64,000 nt of DNA from an uncultured Opitutia bacterium (GCA_903825285.1 CAIJZY010000003.1:62001-126000); one strand, 5' to 3'. Shown: positions 16,294-24,479, numbered from the stretch's first letter. Translations and numbers: made by a program. The notes: a model not told the origin generated them from the letters alone.

Positions 16294-17688
16294 TCAGAAG
16301 CCGCGGCGGGGGCCGGCGCCACCGAAGGGATTGTTGATGGCGCCGGATGAGCTCTTCGCGCCGGGCAGGACGGCGGCGGTGATGACCGCGTCGCCTTCCT
16401 TGAGGCCCTCGATGACCTCGGTGGCGGAGCCGTCGCTGATGCCGAGCTTGACGGTGACGGGCTCGACGTGGGCGGTCTTGGGGTCACTGCCGACGAGCAC
16501 GTAGAGCGTGCGGGTGACGGGGCCGCTGGTGTCGCCGCCGCCGCCGCCGAAGCGGCCGAAGGGCAGCTCGATGCCGCGCTCCTTGGCGAGGTCGCGCATC
16601 TTGGCGATCACCTCGGGGGAGGGCGGGCCGTTGCCGCGGACAAAGCCGGCGTCGCGCATCAGCTCCTGGAGCTTCTGGCGGCGCTCCTCCTCCGTGAGCG
16701 GCTTGGCTGCGGGCGTGGCGGCCGCGGTGGCGGGTGCGGCGGGCTTGGCCGGGAGGAGCGAGTCGGGAATGCGGACGCGCAGGGCGCCGTTCGGCACCTT
16801 GAGGGTGCCCGGGCGCTGGGCGATGATGACTGAGACGTTCGCGGTCATGCCGGGCTTGAGCTTCAGGTCGCTGTTCCGGACGTCGATCATCACGTCGTAG
16901 ACCACGACATTCTGCGTGGTCTTGGGCGAATTGCGGATCTGCGAGACGACGCCGTGGAACTGGCGGTTCGGGTAGGCGTCCACCGTGAAGGTCACCCGCT
17001 GCTTCTCCTGGATGTTGCCGATGTCGGCCTCGGAGACGGCGGTATCGATCTGCATGCTGCGAAGGTCGTTCGCGATCTGGAAGAGGACGGGGGCGCTGAA
17101 GCTCGCCGCGACGGTGTTGCCGACGTCCACGCTGCGGGAGATCACGATGCCGTCGATCGGGGAGTAGATGGTGCAGCGGCTGAGGTTCACCTCGGCGGTG
17201 TCGTAGTTCGCGGTCTGGATCTTCACCTGCGCGTCGGCCTGGGCGAGCTGGGCGAGGGCGGTGTCGAGGTCGCTCTGCGCAATGAGCTTCTGGGCGAACA
17301 GGTCCTGCGTGCGCGTGGCGTTGGCCTTCATCAGCGCGTAGTTCGCCTTCGCGTTGGCGAGCTGCCCCTCGGCCTGCTTGAGGACGGTCTGATAGTTCGA
17401 CGGGTCGATCTCGGCCAGCACCTGGCCCTTCGTCACGGGGGAATTCCAGTCCACGTTCAGCTTGGCAACATTGCCGGAGATCTGGCTGCTGATGTCCACC
17501 GTCGTGACCGCCTGCAGCGTGCCCGTCGCAGTGACCGTCTGCGTCAGGTCGCCGCGGGTGATGGCGGCGGTGGTGTACTCGGCGGGCTTGTCCGCGCTTT
17601 GCTTCCAGAAGTACCACCCAGCGGCCGCGAGCGCCGCGAGGATGATGAGGACGATGAGGATGCCGCTGGAACTCTTCGATGAGGCCAT
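16294..17688 (-). CDS. MacA/HlyD-family periplasmic adaptor subunit
   Basis: This 464-residue protein is an efflux RND/MacA-type adaptor. One membrane anchor (ILIVLIILAALAAAGWYFW) is followed by the lipoyl half motif TGTLQAVTTVDISSQISG, a coiled-coil hairpin of about 100 residues (NYQTVLKQAEGQLANAKANYAL...), the second lipoyl half with CTIYSPIDGIVISRSV, and the beta-barrel region. An insertion of about 90 residues near 320-400, rich in Ala/Pro then Lys/Arg (EEERRQKLQELMRDAG), and a Gly-rich C-terminus are unusual. It heads the export operon. I chose the ATG at 17688; the 39 upstream codons lack adaptor-like features. Confidence 0.9.
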   Translation of the reverse strand: MASSKSSSGILIVLIILAALAAAGWYFWKQSADKPAEYTTAAITRGDLTQTVTATGTLQAVTTVDISSQISGNVAKLNVDWNSPVTKGQVLAEIDPSNYQTVLKQAEGQLANAKANYALMKANATRTQDLFAQKLIAQSDLDTALAQLAQADAQVKIQTANYDTAEVNLSRCTIYSPIDGIVISRSVDVGNTVAASFSAPVLFQIANDLRSMQIDTAVSEADIGNIQEKQRVTFTVDAYPNRQFHGVVSQIRNSPKTTQNVVVYDVMIDVRNSDLKLKPGMTANVSVIIAQRPGTLKVPNGALRVRIPDSLLPAKPAAPATAAATPAAKPLTEEERRQKLQELMRDAGFVRGNGPPSPEVIAKMRDLAKERGIELPFGRFGGGGGDTSGPVTRTLYVLVGSDPKTAHVEPVTVKLGISDGSATEVIEGLKEGDAVITAAVLPGAKSSSGAINNPFGGAGPRRGF

Positions 17689-17814
17689 GGTGAGTACGAG
17701 AGAAGATGCCCCGCTGACGGCGCGGGCAACCAAACTTTGGCGCCCGCCGCAGCGTTGCTGGGTGTGACGCGACGCCGGCCAGAAGGTTACGAAATTACGG
17801 GTCAAATCTGACCG

Positions 17815-19248
17815 TCAGGATGCGGGCCTCATCCCCGCCGCCCGCGTGCCTAGATAGTCCGCATACAGCCGAGCGGGCAGCCCGCGATCCGGGGCGCCGA
17901 ACAGATCCGAGGTCGGATGACGGACCAGCGCGGCGTCGAGCAGACGGGCGTCCTCGGGCAGGATGTCCCAGCCGGCGAAGTAGAGTGTGTTGCGCACGCC
18001 GAGGCCGGCCGCGGTGCTGACCAGGCGGTCGGTGCCGATGTGGCGGTCCATGACGCGCCGGGGATCGGTCGGATAGAGGTACGACTGGCTGGTCGGGAGG
18101 TAGATCACGCGCTCCGGACCGAGGGCCGCCACCCAGCGGTGGATCGTCCACGGCGTCGCGGCGGACTCCTCCCACGCGTAGTGCCAGACGGCGACGCGGA
18201 AATGCAGCGGCAGCTCCGCCAGGTACGTCGAGATGTGGTCGTCCAGCCACCAGCAGTTCGCCATGATCCATTCCAGCCCGGGGCGCAGGCGCTGGGCGTG
18301 GTCGGAGTATTCGGCGAGGAAGCGCGCGAAGGCGCGGTTGTGCCACACCCGGCGGACGTCGGCCGGCTCGGCGCGGAGGTCGCGGCCGGTCTCGGTGCGG
18401 TAGGCGGCGAGGGATTCCTCATTGAACCGGTCGGGATCGCTCTCGGTGGGATGGATCGCAATGCCGTCGGCGGCAGGATACAGCTCGAGCACCTCCTCCA
18501 GCACGTCGAACAGGTAGCGCCGCGTGGCGGGATGCTCGAGGGCGAGCCCGTGGTGCGGGCCCGGGCCGCCGGTGGCGTCGCGCCGCACGGCCTCGGGGTG
18601 GGCGACACTGAAGTCCCGGCCGTGCCCGTCGGTCGTGAGCATCAGAAAGACCTTCACGCCGCAGCGGTGCGCGTGGGCGATGACGTCGCCGAGGAAGTTG
18701 TCCGTGACATTCCGCGCGAAGCGGTCGCGGAGTTCGGGGTAGCGCCGCGAGGGGTAGGCGAGGGTGTAGCCATTCAGCAGGACCCACAGGCGGTTGAGTC
18801 CGTGGCCGCCCATCCATGTGACGAGATCCAGCCACTGCTCGCGGCTCCAGCTGGCAAGGGGATGGGTTTCCTGGCCGGTGATGATGGGATAGTCGCCGCA
18901 GCCGAGGAACACGTAATAGCCGGCCTCGTGCAGCGCGCGCCCGGGCGGGGACTCGGCCGCGGTGAAATAATCGCGGCCGCAGAGGGCGCGGCCGGCGACC
19001 GTCGCGCGCGCCGTGAGCGCGTGGAAACCCGGCCGGGTCAGGCGGCCCTGCCAGCGCAGGCCGCCGGCGGGCAGCGGGATGGGGTCGGCGGCGGGGACGA
19101 AGCCGGGAAAGTCGAGGCGCGCGTCCGCCAGTTGGGCGATGGGGGTGTCGGCCGCGACGACGTCAAAGGCGAATTCGCGGCCGGCGGGGACGACGCGTCC
19201 CGGTGTGCGGATGAGCAGGTCCTCGGCTGGAGCCAGCGGCGCGGCCAT
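17815..19248 (-). CDS. Probable TIM-barrel glycosidase-like protein
   Basis: This 477-residue protein has no signal peptide. The N-terminal 110 residues look like a beta-sandwich (FDVVAADTPIAQL, GFHALTARA). The remainder resembles a (beta/alpha)8 barrel of glycoside-hydrolase type: HGLNRLWVLLNGY, CGVKVFLMLTTDGHG, DGIAIHPTESDP, LEWIMANCWWLDDHI, FRVAVWHYAWEES. GIAIHPTESD is in a position where such barrels carry a catalytic acid, but I cannot assign a GH family or substrate. It starts six bases after the coaD stop, so it is probably co-transcribed with coaD, without any evident functional link. Confidence 0.6.
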   Translation of the reverse strand: MAAPLAPAEDLLIRTPGRVVPAGREFAFDVVAADTPIAQLADARLDFPGFVPAADPIPLPAGGLRWQGRLTRPGFHALTARATVAGRALCGRDYFTAAESPPGRALHEAGYYVFLGCGDYPIITGQETHPLASWSREQWLDLVTWMGGHGLNRLWVLLNGYTLAYPSRRYPELRDRFARNVTDNFLGDVIAHAHRCGVKVFLMLTTDGHGRDFSVAHPEAVRRDATGGPGPHHGLALEHPATRRYLFDVLEEVLELYPAADGIAIHPTESDPDRFNEESLAAYRTETGRDLRAEPADVRRVWHNRAFARFLAEYSDHAQRLRPGLEWIMANCWWLDDHISTYLAELPLHFRVAVWHYAWEESAATPWTIHRWVAALGPERVIYLPTSQSYLYPTDPRRVMDRHIGTDRLVSTAAGLGVRNTLYFAGWDILPEDARLLDAALVRHPTSDLFGAPDRGLPARLYADYLGTRAAGMRPAS

Positions 19249-19254
19249 GGCCGG

Positions 19255-19731
19255 TCAGGCGTAGGCTTGCTTGAGGGCGGCGGCGACGTTGGGCGGGACG
19301 AAGTGCGAGACGTCGCCGCCGTATTTCGCGACCTGCTTCACCAGCGAGGAGCTGGTGTAGCTGAACTGCTCGTTGGGCATGACGAAGATCGTCTCCACCT
19401 TCGGCTTCAGGTGCCGGTTCATGAGGGCCATGTTGAACTCGAACTCGAAGTCGGAGAGGGCGCGCAGGCCGCGGATGATGGCGTCGGCGTGCTGGGCCAC
19501 GCAGAAGTCGACGAGCAGGCCGTCGAAGGGGATCACGGTCACGTTGCCGAACATGGCGACGTTGGCCTCGAGCAGGGAGATGCGCTCGGCGGAGCTGAAG
19601 AGCGGGCGCTTGCCGGGGTTGTCCGCGACCGCGACGGTGACGCGGTCGAAGAGCTTGGCGGCCCGGCCGAGCACGTCGAGGTGACCGTAGGTGATGGGGT
19701 CGAAGGTGCCGGGGTAGATGCAGTGGCGCAT
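19255..19731 (-). CDS. coaD: Phosphopantetheine adenylyltransferase
   Basis: CoaD transfers AMP to 4'-phosphopantetheine, the penultimate step of coenzyme A synthesis. The 158-residue protein opens MRHCIYPGTFDPITYGHLDVL with the T/HxGH nucleotidyltransferase motif, has ALSDFEFEFNMALMNRHL for substrate binding, and YTSSSLVKQVA near the C-terminus. Length and motifs match the family fully. The ATG at 19731 gives the standard start. It is transcribed divergently from pgsA, 124 bases away. Confidence 0.96.
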   Translation of the reverse strand: MRHCIYPGTFDPITYGHLDVLGRAAKLFDRVTVAVADNPGKRPLFSSAERISLLEANVAMFGNVTVIPFDGLLVDFCVAQHADAIIRGLRALSDFEFEFNMALMNRHLKPKVETIFVMPNEQFSYTSSSLVKQVAKYGGDVSHFVPPNVAAALKQAYA

Positions 19732-19855
19732 GGCGGAGCGGGGACGAGCAAGGCAGGAAAACGGGCGCGGGGAAAGCGGAGAATGGCCGGGCCGGCATGG
19801 TTTGGCACATGATAGGCTTGCGAAACCCGCCACGGGCCCAACCGTCATTCACCGG

Positions 19856-20449
19856 ATGAATCTGCCGAACCTCATCACGCTGTCCCGCGTGCCCCTGATG
19901 TTTGTGATCGTCGGACTGATGTATTCCGACCGTCTTGGGGCGCCGTCGCTGGCGTTCTGGCTGTTCATCGCGTGCGCGATCGGCGACGGGCTCGACGGCT
20001 ACCTGGCGCGGAAGCGCGGGCTGGTCTCGACCTTCGGCAAGCTGATGGACGCGCTGACCGACAAGATCATGGTGGTCGGGCTGGTGATCGCGTTCGTGGA
20101 CAAGCACGAGATCCCGGTGCCGCTGGCGCTGATCACGATGTGCCGCGAGTTCCTCATCACTGGCATGCGCATGGTCGCGGCATCCAAGGGCGTGATCGTG
20201 TCGGCGGACCGCGGCGGCAAGAGCAAGACCGTCACGCAGCTTATTGCGCTCGGCTTCCTGCTGGGCGCGCCGATGGCGGCGCGCGACTGGGCCTACGTGC
20301 TGCCCTCGGTCGACCTGAGCACCTTCGTGGAGTATGTCCACAAGACCGGGCTGGTGATCTTCGTGGTCGGCACGTTCCTCGCGGTGTGGTCGGGCTGGCG
20401 GTATGTGATGCAGTACAAGGACGTGGTGTTCACGGACGCCGACAAATGA
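19856..20449 (+). CDS. pgsA: CDP-diacylglycerol--glycerol-3-phosphate 3-phosphatidyltransferase
   Basis: PgsA makes phosphatidylglycerophosphate from CDP-diacylglycerol and glycerol-3-phosphate in the inner membrane. The 197-residue protein starts MNLPNLITLSRVPL and contains the CDP-alcohol transferase motif DG-x2-AR-x8-G-x3-D-x3-D as DGLDGYLARKRGLVSTFG followed by KLMDALTDK. About six hydrophobic segments are present. The 46 codons upstream in frame look non-coding. Its TGA overlaps the ATG of pgpA, so the two consecutive steps of phosphatidylglycerol synthesis are coupled. Confidence 0.95.
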   Translation: MNLPNLITLSRVPLMFVIVGLMYSDRLGAPSLAFWLFIACAIGDGLDGYLARKRGLVSTFGKLMDALTDKIMVVGLVIAFVDKHEIPVPLALITMCREFLITGMRMVAASKGVIVSADRGGKSKTVTQLIALGFLLGAPMAARDWAYVLPSVDLSTFVEYVHKTGLVIFVVGTFLAVWSGWRYVMQYKDVVFTDADK

Positions 20450-20964
20450 AGCTCGAGCAGCCGATCTGGCCGCGGTTTTTGCCGACGCGCACGGTGCTCC
20501 TGCTGGCGACGCTCGGCCCGGTGGGCCGGAAGCTGCCGGCGCCCGGCACCTGGGGCTCGGTGGCGGGCATGCTCTACTACACGGTCTTCTTTCTCGGCCG
20601 GCTCGGCCTGGTGGGCAACCTCGTGGCGACCGCCGTCGGCACCTACGTTGCGGTGGCTTTTTGCGGCGAGGCGGAGTTTCGCATGGGCCGGAAGGACCCC
20701 GGCGAGGTGATCCTCGACGAGTTCGTGGCGATGCCGCTGTGCTACCTGGGCTGGCCGGCGCTCGTCGCGGTCCTGCCGCCGTGGGCCGTGCTGCTGGCGG
20801 GCTTCGGACTTTTTCGGTTTTTCGACATCCTGAAGCCGCTTGGGATCAACCGCCTCCAGGACCTGCCGTCGGGCTGGGGCGTGGTGGTGGACGACCTGGC
20901 GGCCGCGCTCGCGGCCTGCGCCACCCTCCATCTCGGGCTCTGGCTCTGGCGCGTGGCGCTGTAG
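20446..20964 (+). CDS. pgpA: Phosphatidylglycerophosphatase A
   Basis: PgpA removes the phosphate from phosphatidylglycerophosphate, following PgsA. The 172-residue protein has the family motifs GKLPAPGTWGSVAG-like start (KLPAPGTWGS), VILDEFVAMPL with the metal-binding Asp/Glu, FRFFDILKPLGI, and WGVVVDDLAAAL near the end. Several hydrophobic segments fit the membrane location. The start overlaps pgsA by four bases (ATGA). The TAG stop lies inside a REP-like palindrome arm, so the element has been accommodated by the gene end. Confidence 0.92.
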   Translation: MKLEQPIWPRFLPTRTVLLLATLGPVGRKLPAPGTWGSVAGMLYYTVFFLGRLGLVGNLVATAVGTYVAVAFCGEAEFRMGRKDPGEVILDEFVAMPLCYLGWPALVAVLPPWAVLLAGFGLFRFFDILKPLGINRLQDLPSGWGVVVDDLAAALAACATLHLGLWLWRVAL

Positions 20965-21030
20965 GGCGGGGGCGCGGATCCCGCCGCTGGTGCTCGAAAG
21001 ACAAGGCGGGGTCGGCGACCCCGCCCTACA
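20960..21030. repeat. REP-like palindrome pair TGTAGGGCGGG
   Basis: TGTAGGGCGGG at 20960-20970 is matched by CCCGCCCTACA at 21020-21030. Internal GC-rich segments are partly palindromic too (GGCGGGGTCGGCGACCCCGCC at 21004-21024). It includes the pgpA stop codon and lies in the convergent spacer. It could act as a bidirectional transcription stop. Confidence 0.72.
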
Positions 21031-21037
21031 CCTGAGT

Positions 21038-21967
21038 TTACTTCGGCGCCGCGGCGGCGGCGTGGAAGGCGAACTCGACGCGGACACTGCCGTTGACGCC
21101 GAGCTCGGTGCCGTCGGGGCCGTGCACCGCGCGTCCGCCGAAGATGAGCAGCAGGTGCGTGCGCGTGGCGACGCCAGGCTTGCGCGTGAGCGGGATCAGC
21201 ACGTCCGGGCGCAGCGAGAAGAGGTTGTGATTCTCGTTGGTGAGCAGCGAGGTGGTGCTCCAGTTGCCGGTGAGCGCGACGCGGAAGCGCTTGAAGTCGC
21301 GTGTGACGCCGGTGGAGAAGGTCGTGGAGTTGCCGTGCAGCTGGTTGCGCCCGAAGTTGGATGGCAGCGGCGAGTGGGAGAGAAAATCCAGGCCGACGCT
21401 GGAATATCCGATGAGGCGGCTGTCATCCAGCAGTACATGGGTGAAGGCCACGTACGGCAGCAGGTGACGGTGGCCGTCGGTGAGCTCCATCGGCGGGCGG
21501 CTCAGGGGCGTCTCAAAGTCGGTGCCCACGCTCCAGCCGAGCGGATGTGCCAGGGTCATGACCTCCTCGTACTTGGTCCCCACGCGGTACCGGGAGAGGC
21601 CGTAGCCGGCGGCGTCGCCGAATCCGTGCGTGAAATAGGTCTCCAGCTCGGTCGCGACCTCGACATGGTCGGTGATCTGCGCGCGGGCCCCGATGGGGAG
21701 CCGCATGTAGTCCCGGTGGAACAGGTCGCCGAGCCGCGGGCGGGCGTAGTACTTGAGCGGGAAGGGGGAGTCGGAGGTGAGCTTGCCGAACGGGGACATG
21801 GTCGGCAGGCGATCCAGGAGCTCGCTGATGTCCCAAGCCCCGGTGGCGGCGCCGCTGGTGTCCGACTGGGCCCGCGCGGCGGGCAGCAGCCCGAGCCCGA
21901 CCAGGGCCACCCCGGCGCAGAGGCGGAGGGCGGAGAACGGCCGGAAGGAGGACAAGCGGGCTTTCAC
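21038..21967 (-). CDS. Secreted protein, possibly outer-membrane barrel-like, function unknown
   Basis: This 309-residue protein has a long signal peptide (to about residue 33, ...GLGLLPAARAQ). The mature part has alternating hydrophobic/polar stretches with many aromatic ends (RLPIGARAQITDHVEVATELETYF, HLLPYVAFTHVLLDDSRLIGYSSVGLDF, RFRVALTGNWSTTSLL), compatible with transmembrane beta-strands. No family is recognised, and the C-terminal residue is Lys instead of the aromatic usual in porins. Its start overlaps the stop of the NusG-like gene by four bases, so the two are coupled. Confidence 0.7.
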   Translation of the reverse strand: MKARLSSFRPFSALRLCAGVALVGLGLLPAARAQSDTSGAATGAWDISELLDRLPTMSPFGKLTSDSPFPLKYYARPRLGDLFHRDYMRLPIGARAQITDHVEVATELETYFTHGFGDAAGYGLSRYRVGTKYEEVMTLAHPLGWSVGTDFETPLSRPPMELTDGHRHLLPYVAFTHVLLDDSRLIGYSSVGLDFLSHSPLPSNFGRNQLHGNSTTFSTGVTRDFKRFRVALTGNWSTTSLLTNENHNLFSLRPDVLIPLTRKPGVATRTHLLLIFGGRAVHGPDGTELGVNGSVRVEFAFHAAAAAPK

Positions 21968-22473
21968 GGGAGGATCTGGAGATTTTCCGCTGGCAGGCGC
22001 ACGTGCAAGCCTTGCCGCAGTACGTCCACTGACAGGACAATCCCCTGCGGGTTCGTCGGATCGTCCACAAATCCCTCCAGCCCGTGGAGCGGGCCGCCGA
22101 TCACGCGGACGCGGCGGCCGCGGGCGAGGAGCGGGAGGACGGTGAGCTCGCAGCCGGAGGCCACGATGGCGCGGACGTCGGCGAGCTGCCGGAGAAACGC
22201 CGGCTCGTCGTCCACCGGGAGCAGGCGCGCGAGCAGGTCCTGCTGGTAGAGCCGCGCCTTGCGGGCGGGCGGGGCCTGGACGAACACGTAGCCCGGGAAG
22301 AGCGGCTTGGTGAACCGCTTCGTCTGCTTGGCGTAGCGGCGCACGCTGGTCACGAGCGGCAGGTAATGGGCCAGCTTCTCGGCGGCGGCCAGGGCGGCGA
22401 ACTTCTTCTCGCAGCGGGGCCGGGTGTGGCCCACGAACCAGCAGGCGTCGGGATCGGGCGCGGGGGAAACCAT
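21964..22473 (-). CDS. NusG-like transcription elongation factor (RfaH/UpxY type)
   Basis: This 169-residue protein has an NGN domain (WFVGHTRPRCEKKFAALAAAEKL, then LPLVTSVRRYAKQTKRFTKPLFPGYVFVQ) and a C-terminal KOW motif (RGRRVRVIGGPLHGLEGFVDD). This is the layout of NusG paralogues such as RfaH and UpxY, which bind paused RNA polymerase and allow read-through of particular operons. The housekeeping nusG usually sits beside rplK, so this copy is likely specialised. It lies between aroQ and a secreted-protein gene it may help express; that link is inference. Confidence 0.88.
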   Translation of the reverse strand: MVSPAPDPDACWFVGHTRPRCEKKFAALAAAEKLAHYLPLVTSVRRYAKQTKRFTKPLFPGYVFVQAPPARKARLYQQDLLARLLPVDDEPAFLRQLADVRAIVASGCELTVLPLLARGRRVRVIGGPLHGLEGFVDDPTNPQGIVLSVDVLRQGLHVRLPAENLQILP

Positions 22474-22476
22474 GGG

Positions 22477-22908
22477 TCAGGCCCCGGCCAGGCGCCGGAG
22501 CGCCTGCAGGTAGCCGGGGAACCCCTGGCCGCTGATCAGGGCGACGCAGGCGCCGGCGGTCATGGACGTGCGGCGGAATTTTTCCCGGCGCTTGATGTCG
22601 GAGATGTGGACCTCGACCGCCGGGAGGCCGGCGGCCGCGAGCGCGTCGCGCAGGGCGATGCTCGTGTGGGAGTAGGCGCCGAAGTTGACGATGAAGCCGT
22701 CGATCCCGCGGTCGGTCAGGGCGTGGATTCTGTCGATGAGCGCCCCCTCGTGGGCGGACTGGAAGAACGTCAGCGTCAGGCCGAGCCGCCGGGCCTCGGC
22801 GCGCATGAGGCGCTCGAGGTCCGCGAGGGTGTCGGAGCCGTAGATTTCCGGCTGGCGCCGGCCGAGCCGGTCGAGGTTGGGTCCGTGGAGGACGGCGATC
22901 TTCTTCAT
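22477..22908 (-). CDS. aroQ: 3-dehydroquinate dehydratase, type II
   Basis: AroQ dehydrates 3-dehydroquinate to 3-dehydroshikimate in the shikimate pathway. The 143-residue protein shows the family motifs HGPNLDRLGRRQPEIYGS (with the catalytic Arg and Tyr), FFQSAHEGALIDRIH, FGAYSHTSIALRDAL and EVHISDIKRREKFRRTS with the catalytic His. The family usually has N-P-G in NPGAYTHTS; here it reads NFGAYSHTS, a mild substitution. The ATG overlaps the stop of the Nif3-family gene upstream (TATGA), indicating translational coupling. Confidence 0.94.
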   Translation of the reverse strand: MKKIAVLHGPNLDRLGRRQPEIYGSDTLADLERLMRAEARRLGLTLTFFQSAHEGALIDRIHALTDRGIDGFIVNFGAYSHTSIALRDALAAAGLPAVEVHISDIKRREKFRRTSMTAGACVALISGQGFPGYLQALRRLAGA

Positions 22909-23657
22909 AGCGGATTCTCCGTGGCGATGAACTCCCAGGGCAGGCGGAATTTCCGCGCGAGCTCGGCGGCGAGGGCGCGGACGGCGTGGACCTCGGTGGC
23001 GTAGTGGCCGCAGAGGTAAAGGTTGAGGTTCTCCTCCTGCGCGCGGTTGAAGTGCTCCTCGCGCAGCTCGCCCGTGACGAGCGTGTCCACGCCGGCGGCC
23101 GCGAGCTCGGGCACGGCGTGGTTGCCGCTGCCGCTGCAGAAGGCCACCGCGCCCGGGCGCTCTGAGCCGAACTCGATGGCGATGACGCGGGGATAGAGCG
23201 ACTCGAGCTTCCGCCGCAGCGCGGCGCGGCCGAGGCGGCTGGGGGCGATCCAGCCGACGTGCTGGTCGCCGGCGGGCAGGAAGGGCCGGGTCGGCCGGAG
23301 GCCGAGCTGCCGGGCCAGCAGGACGTTGTTGCCCAGCCGGGGGTGGGCGTCGAGGGGCAGGTGGCTCGAGTAGAGCGCGCAGTTGCCCTCGGCCAGCGTG
23401 GCGACCCGCTCGTAGGCGGGACCGGTGAGCGGCCGGGGCATGTCCCAGTACATGCCGTGGTGCACGATCAGGAAATCCACGCCCGCGGCGACCGCGCGCC
23501 GGAAGGGGACGACGCCGGCGTCGACCGCGGCACCGATGCGCGTGACCCGGCCGCGGTTGGCCAGCTGGAGCCCGTTGCAGGCGCCGGGCGAGTCCGTGAA
23601 CGCCGTGCGGCGGGTGCGCTGGTCACAATAGGCGACAAGGTCGTTGAGCGTGGGCAT
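22905..23657 (-). CDS. Nif3-like dinuclear metal-centre family protein
   Basis: This 250-residue protein belongs to the Nif3/YbgI family: MPTLNDLVAYCDQ start, then VDFLIVHHGMYWD with the metal-binding His pair, and LYSSHLPLDAHPRLGNN. The C-terminal TGELREEHFNRAQEENLNLYLCGHYATE has the conserved GHxxTE. Members bind two metal ions and are reported as GTP cyclohydrolase-like or of unknown activity. An in-frame start 17 codons upstream (23708) is possible. It is first in a run Nif3-aroQ-NusG-like-secreted protein, all with touching or overlapping ends. Confidence 0.88.
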   Translation of the reverse strand: MPTLNDLVAYCDQRTRRTAFTDSPGACNGLQLANRGRVTRIGAAVDAGVVPFRRAVAAGVDFLIVHHGMYWDMPRPLTGPAYERVATLAEGNCALYSSHLPLDAHPRLGNNVLLARQLGLRPTRPFLPAGDQHVGWIAPSRLGRAALRRKLESLYPRVIAIEFGSERPGAVAFCSGSGNHAVPELAAAGVDTLVTGELREEHFNRAQEENLNLYLCGHYATEVHAVRALAAELARKFRLPWEFIATENPL

Positions 23658-23767
23658 GGGACAGCCGATCCGGCTGATCAGTGCGGTAACCCACCCGGGG
23701 AAAGTCACGAGCCAAAAATCCGCCGGGCGGCGCGTCCTTGGGCGAGTTCAGACTGGTTTCGGGCTCT

Positions 23768-23832
23768 CCACGAAGGGCACGAAGCGCACCCAGCCCGGGG
23801 CATGACCTTGGCGCCCTTCGTGTGCTTCGTGG
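23768..23832. repeat. Inverted arrays of a 9-nt unit (CACGAAGGG type)
   Basis: CCACGAAGGGCACGAAG at 23768-23784 faces CCCTTCGTGTGCTTCGTGG at 23814-23832. Each arm is about two 9-nt units. It lies in the 332-base spacer 23658-23989 between divergent genes, where I see no other gene apart from the array at 23862-23888. Confidence 0.65.
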
Positions 23833-23861
23833 CGGATCATCCGATCCCAATCGGGTTTGAC

Positions 23862-23888
23862 CGCCAAGGTCGCCAAGATCGCGAAGCC
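23862..23888. repeat. Array of a 9-nt unit (CGCCAAGGT type)
   Basis: Three 9-mers in exact register: CGCCAAGGT, CGCCAAGAT, CGCGAAGCC. It is about 30 bases from the preceding dyad and of similar style. Confidence 0.5.
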
Positions 23889-23989
23889 TGAGCGCAACGT
23901 CGGCCCGCGCCCAGCCGAGTCGGATCATTTTCCACCCCAGACGGGGGTTGCCGGACTGCGGTCGGCCGTGCAAGCTGTGGTCAACCGTC

Positions 23990-24466
23990 ATGAGCAAAGC
24001 CCGCCAACACCCTGTCGATCTGATTGCCGCCGCGGCCGAGAAATTTCCGACGCGCCCGTCGTGGGACGAGTATTTCATGGCCACCGCGGTGCTGCTGTCG
24101 TCGCGCTCGAACTGCGAGCGTCTCCATGTCGGCTGCGTGATCGTGACGGGCGGCGCGCGCAAGAACCGGCTGGTGGCCGCGGGCTACAACGGCTTCCTGC
24201 CGGGCACGCCGCACCATTCGCGGCTGCGGGACGGGCACGAGCAGGCCACCGTGCACGCGGAGCAGAACGCGGTGGCGGACGCCGCGCGCCGCGGCAGCTC
24301 GGTCGAGGGCTGCGTGGCGTATGTGACCCATTACCCGTGCATCAACTGCGCGAAGATCCTCGCCGCGGCGGGCATCGCCGAGGTGCGCTACCGGCTTGAT
24401 TACGCGAACGACCCGCTGGTGGCGCCCCTGCTGGCCGAGGCGGGCGTCCAGATCCTGCAGCTCTGA
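23990..24466 (+). CDS. Deoxycytidylate (dCMP) deaminase family protein
   Basis: This 158-residue zinc deaminase converts dCMP to dUMP for thymidylate synthesis. Visible are SNCERLHVGCVIV (substrate strand), the catalytic HAE in VHAEQNAVADAARRG, and the zinc-binding PCxxC in THYPCINCAKIL. A long insertion YNGFLPGTPHHSRLRDGHEQATVHAE is normal for dCMP deaminases. The ATG at 23990 is preferred to one 14 codons upstream because family members begin close to DEYFM. It is followed by yqgE with 13 bases between, probably one operon. Confidence 0.9.
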   Translation: MSKARQHPVDLIAAAAEKFPTRPSWDEYFMATAVLLSSRSNCERLHVGCVIVTGGARKNRLVAAGYNGFLPGTPHHSRLRDGHEQATVHAEQNAVADAARRGSSVEGCVAYVTHYPCINCAKILAAAGIAEVRYRLDYANDPLVAPLLAEAGVQILQL

Positions 24467-24479
24467 GTCTGACTCTTCC

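Noticed and set aside
14210-17688. Naming the exporter as a macrolide efflux (MacAB) system
   Set aside because: The fold is MacAB-like, but substrates of this family vary widely and nothing in the sequence shows macrolide transport.
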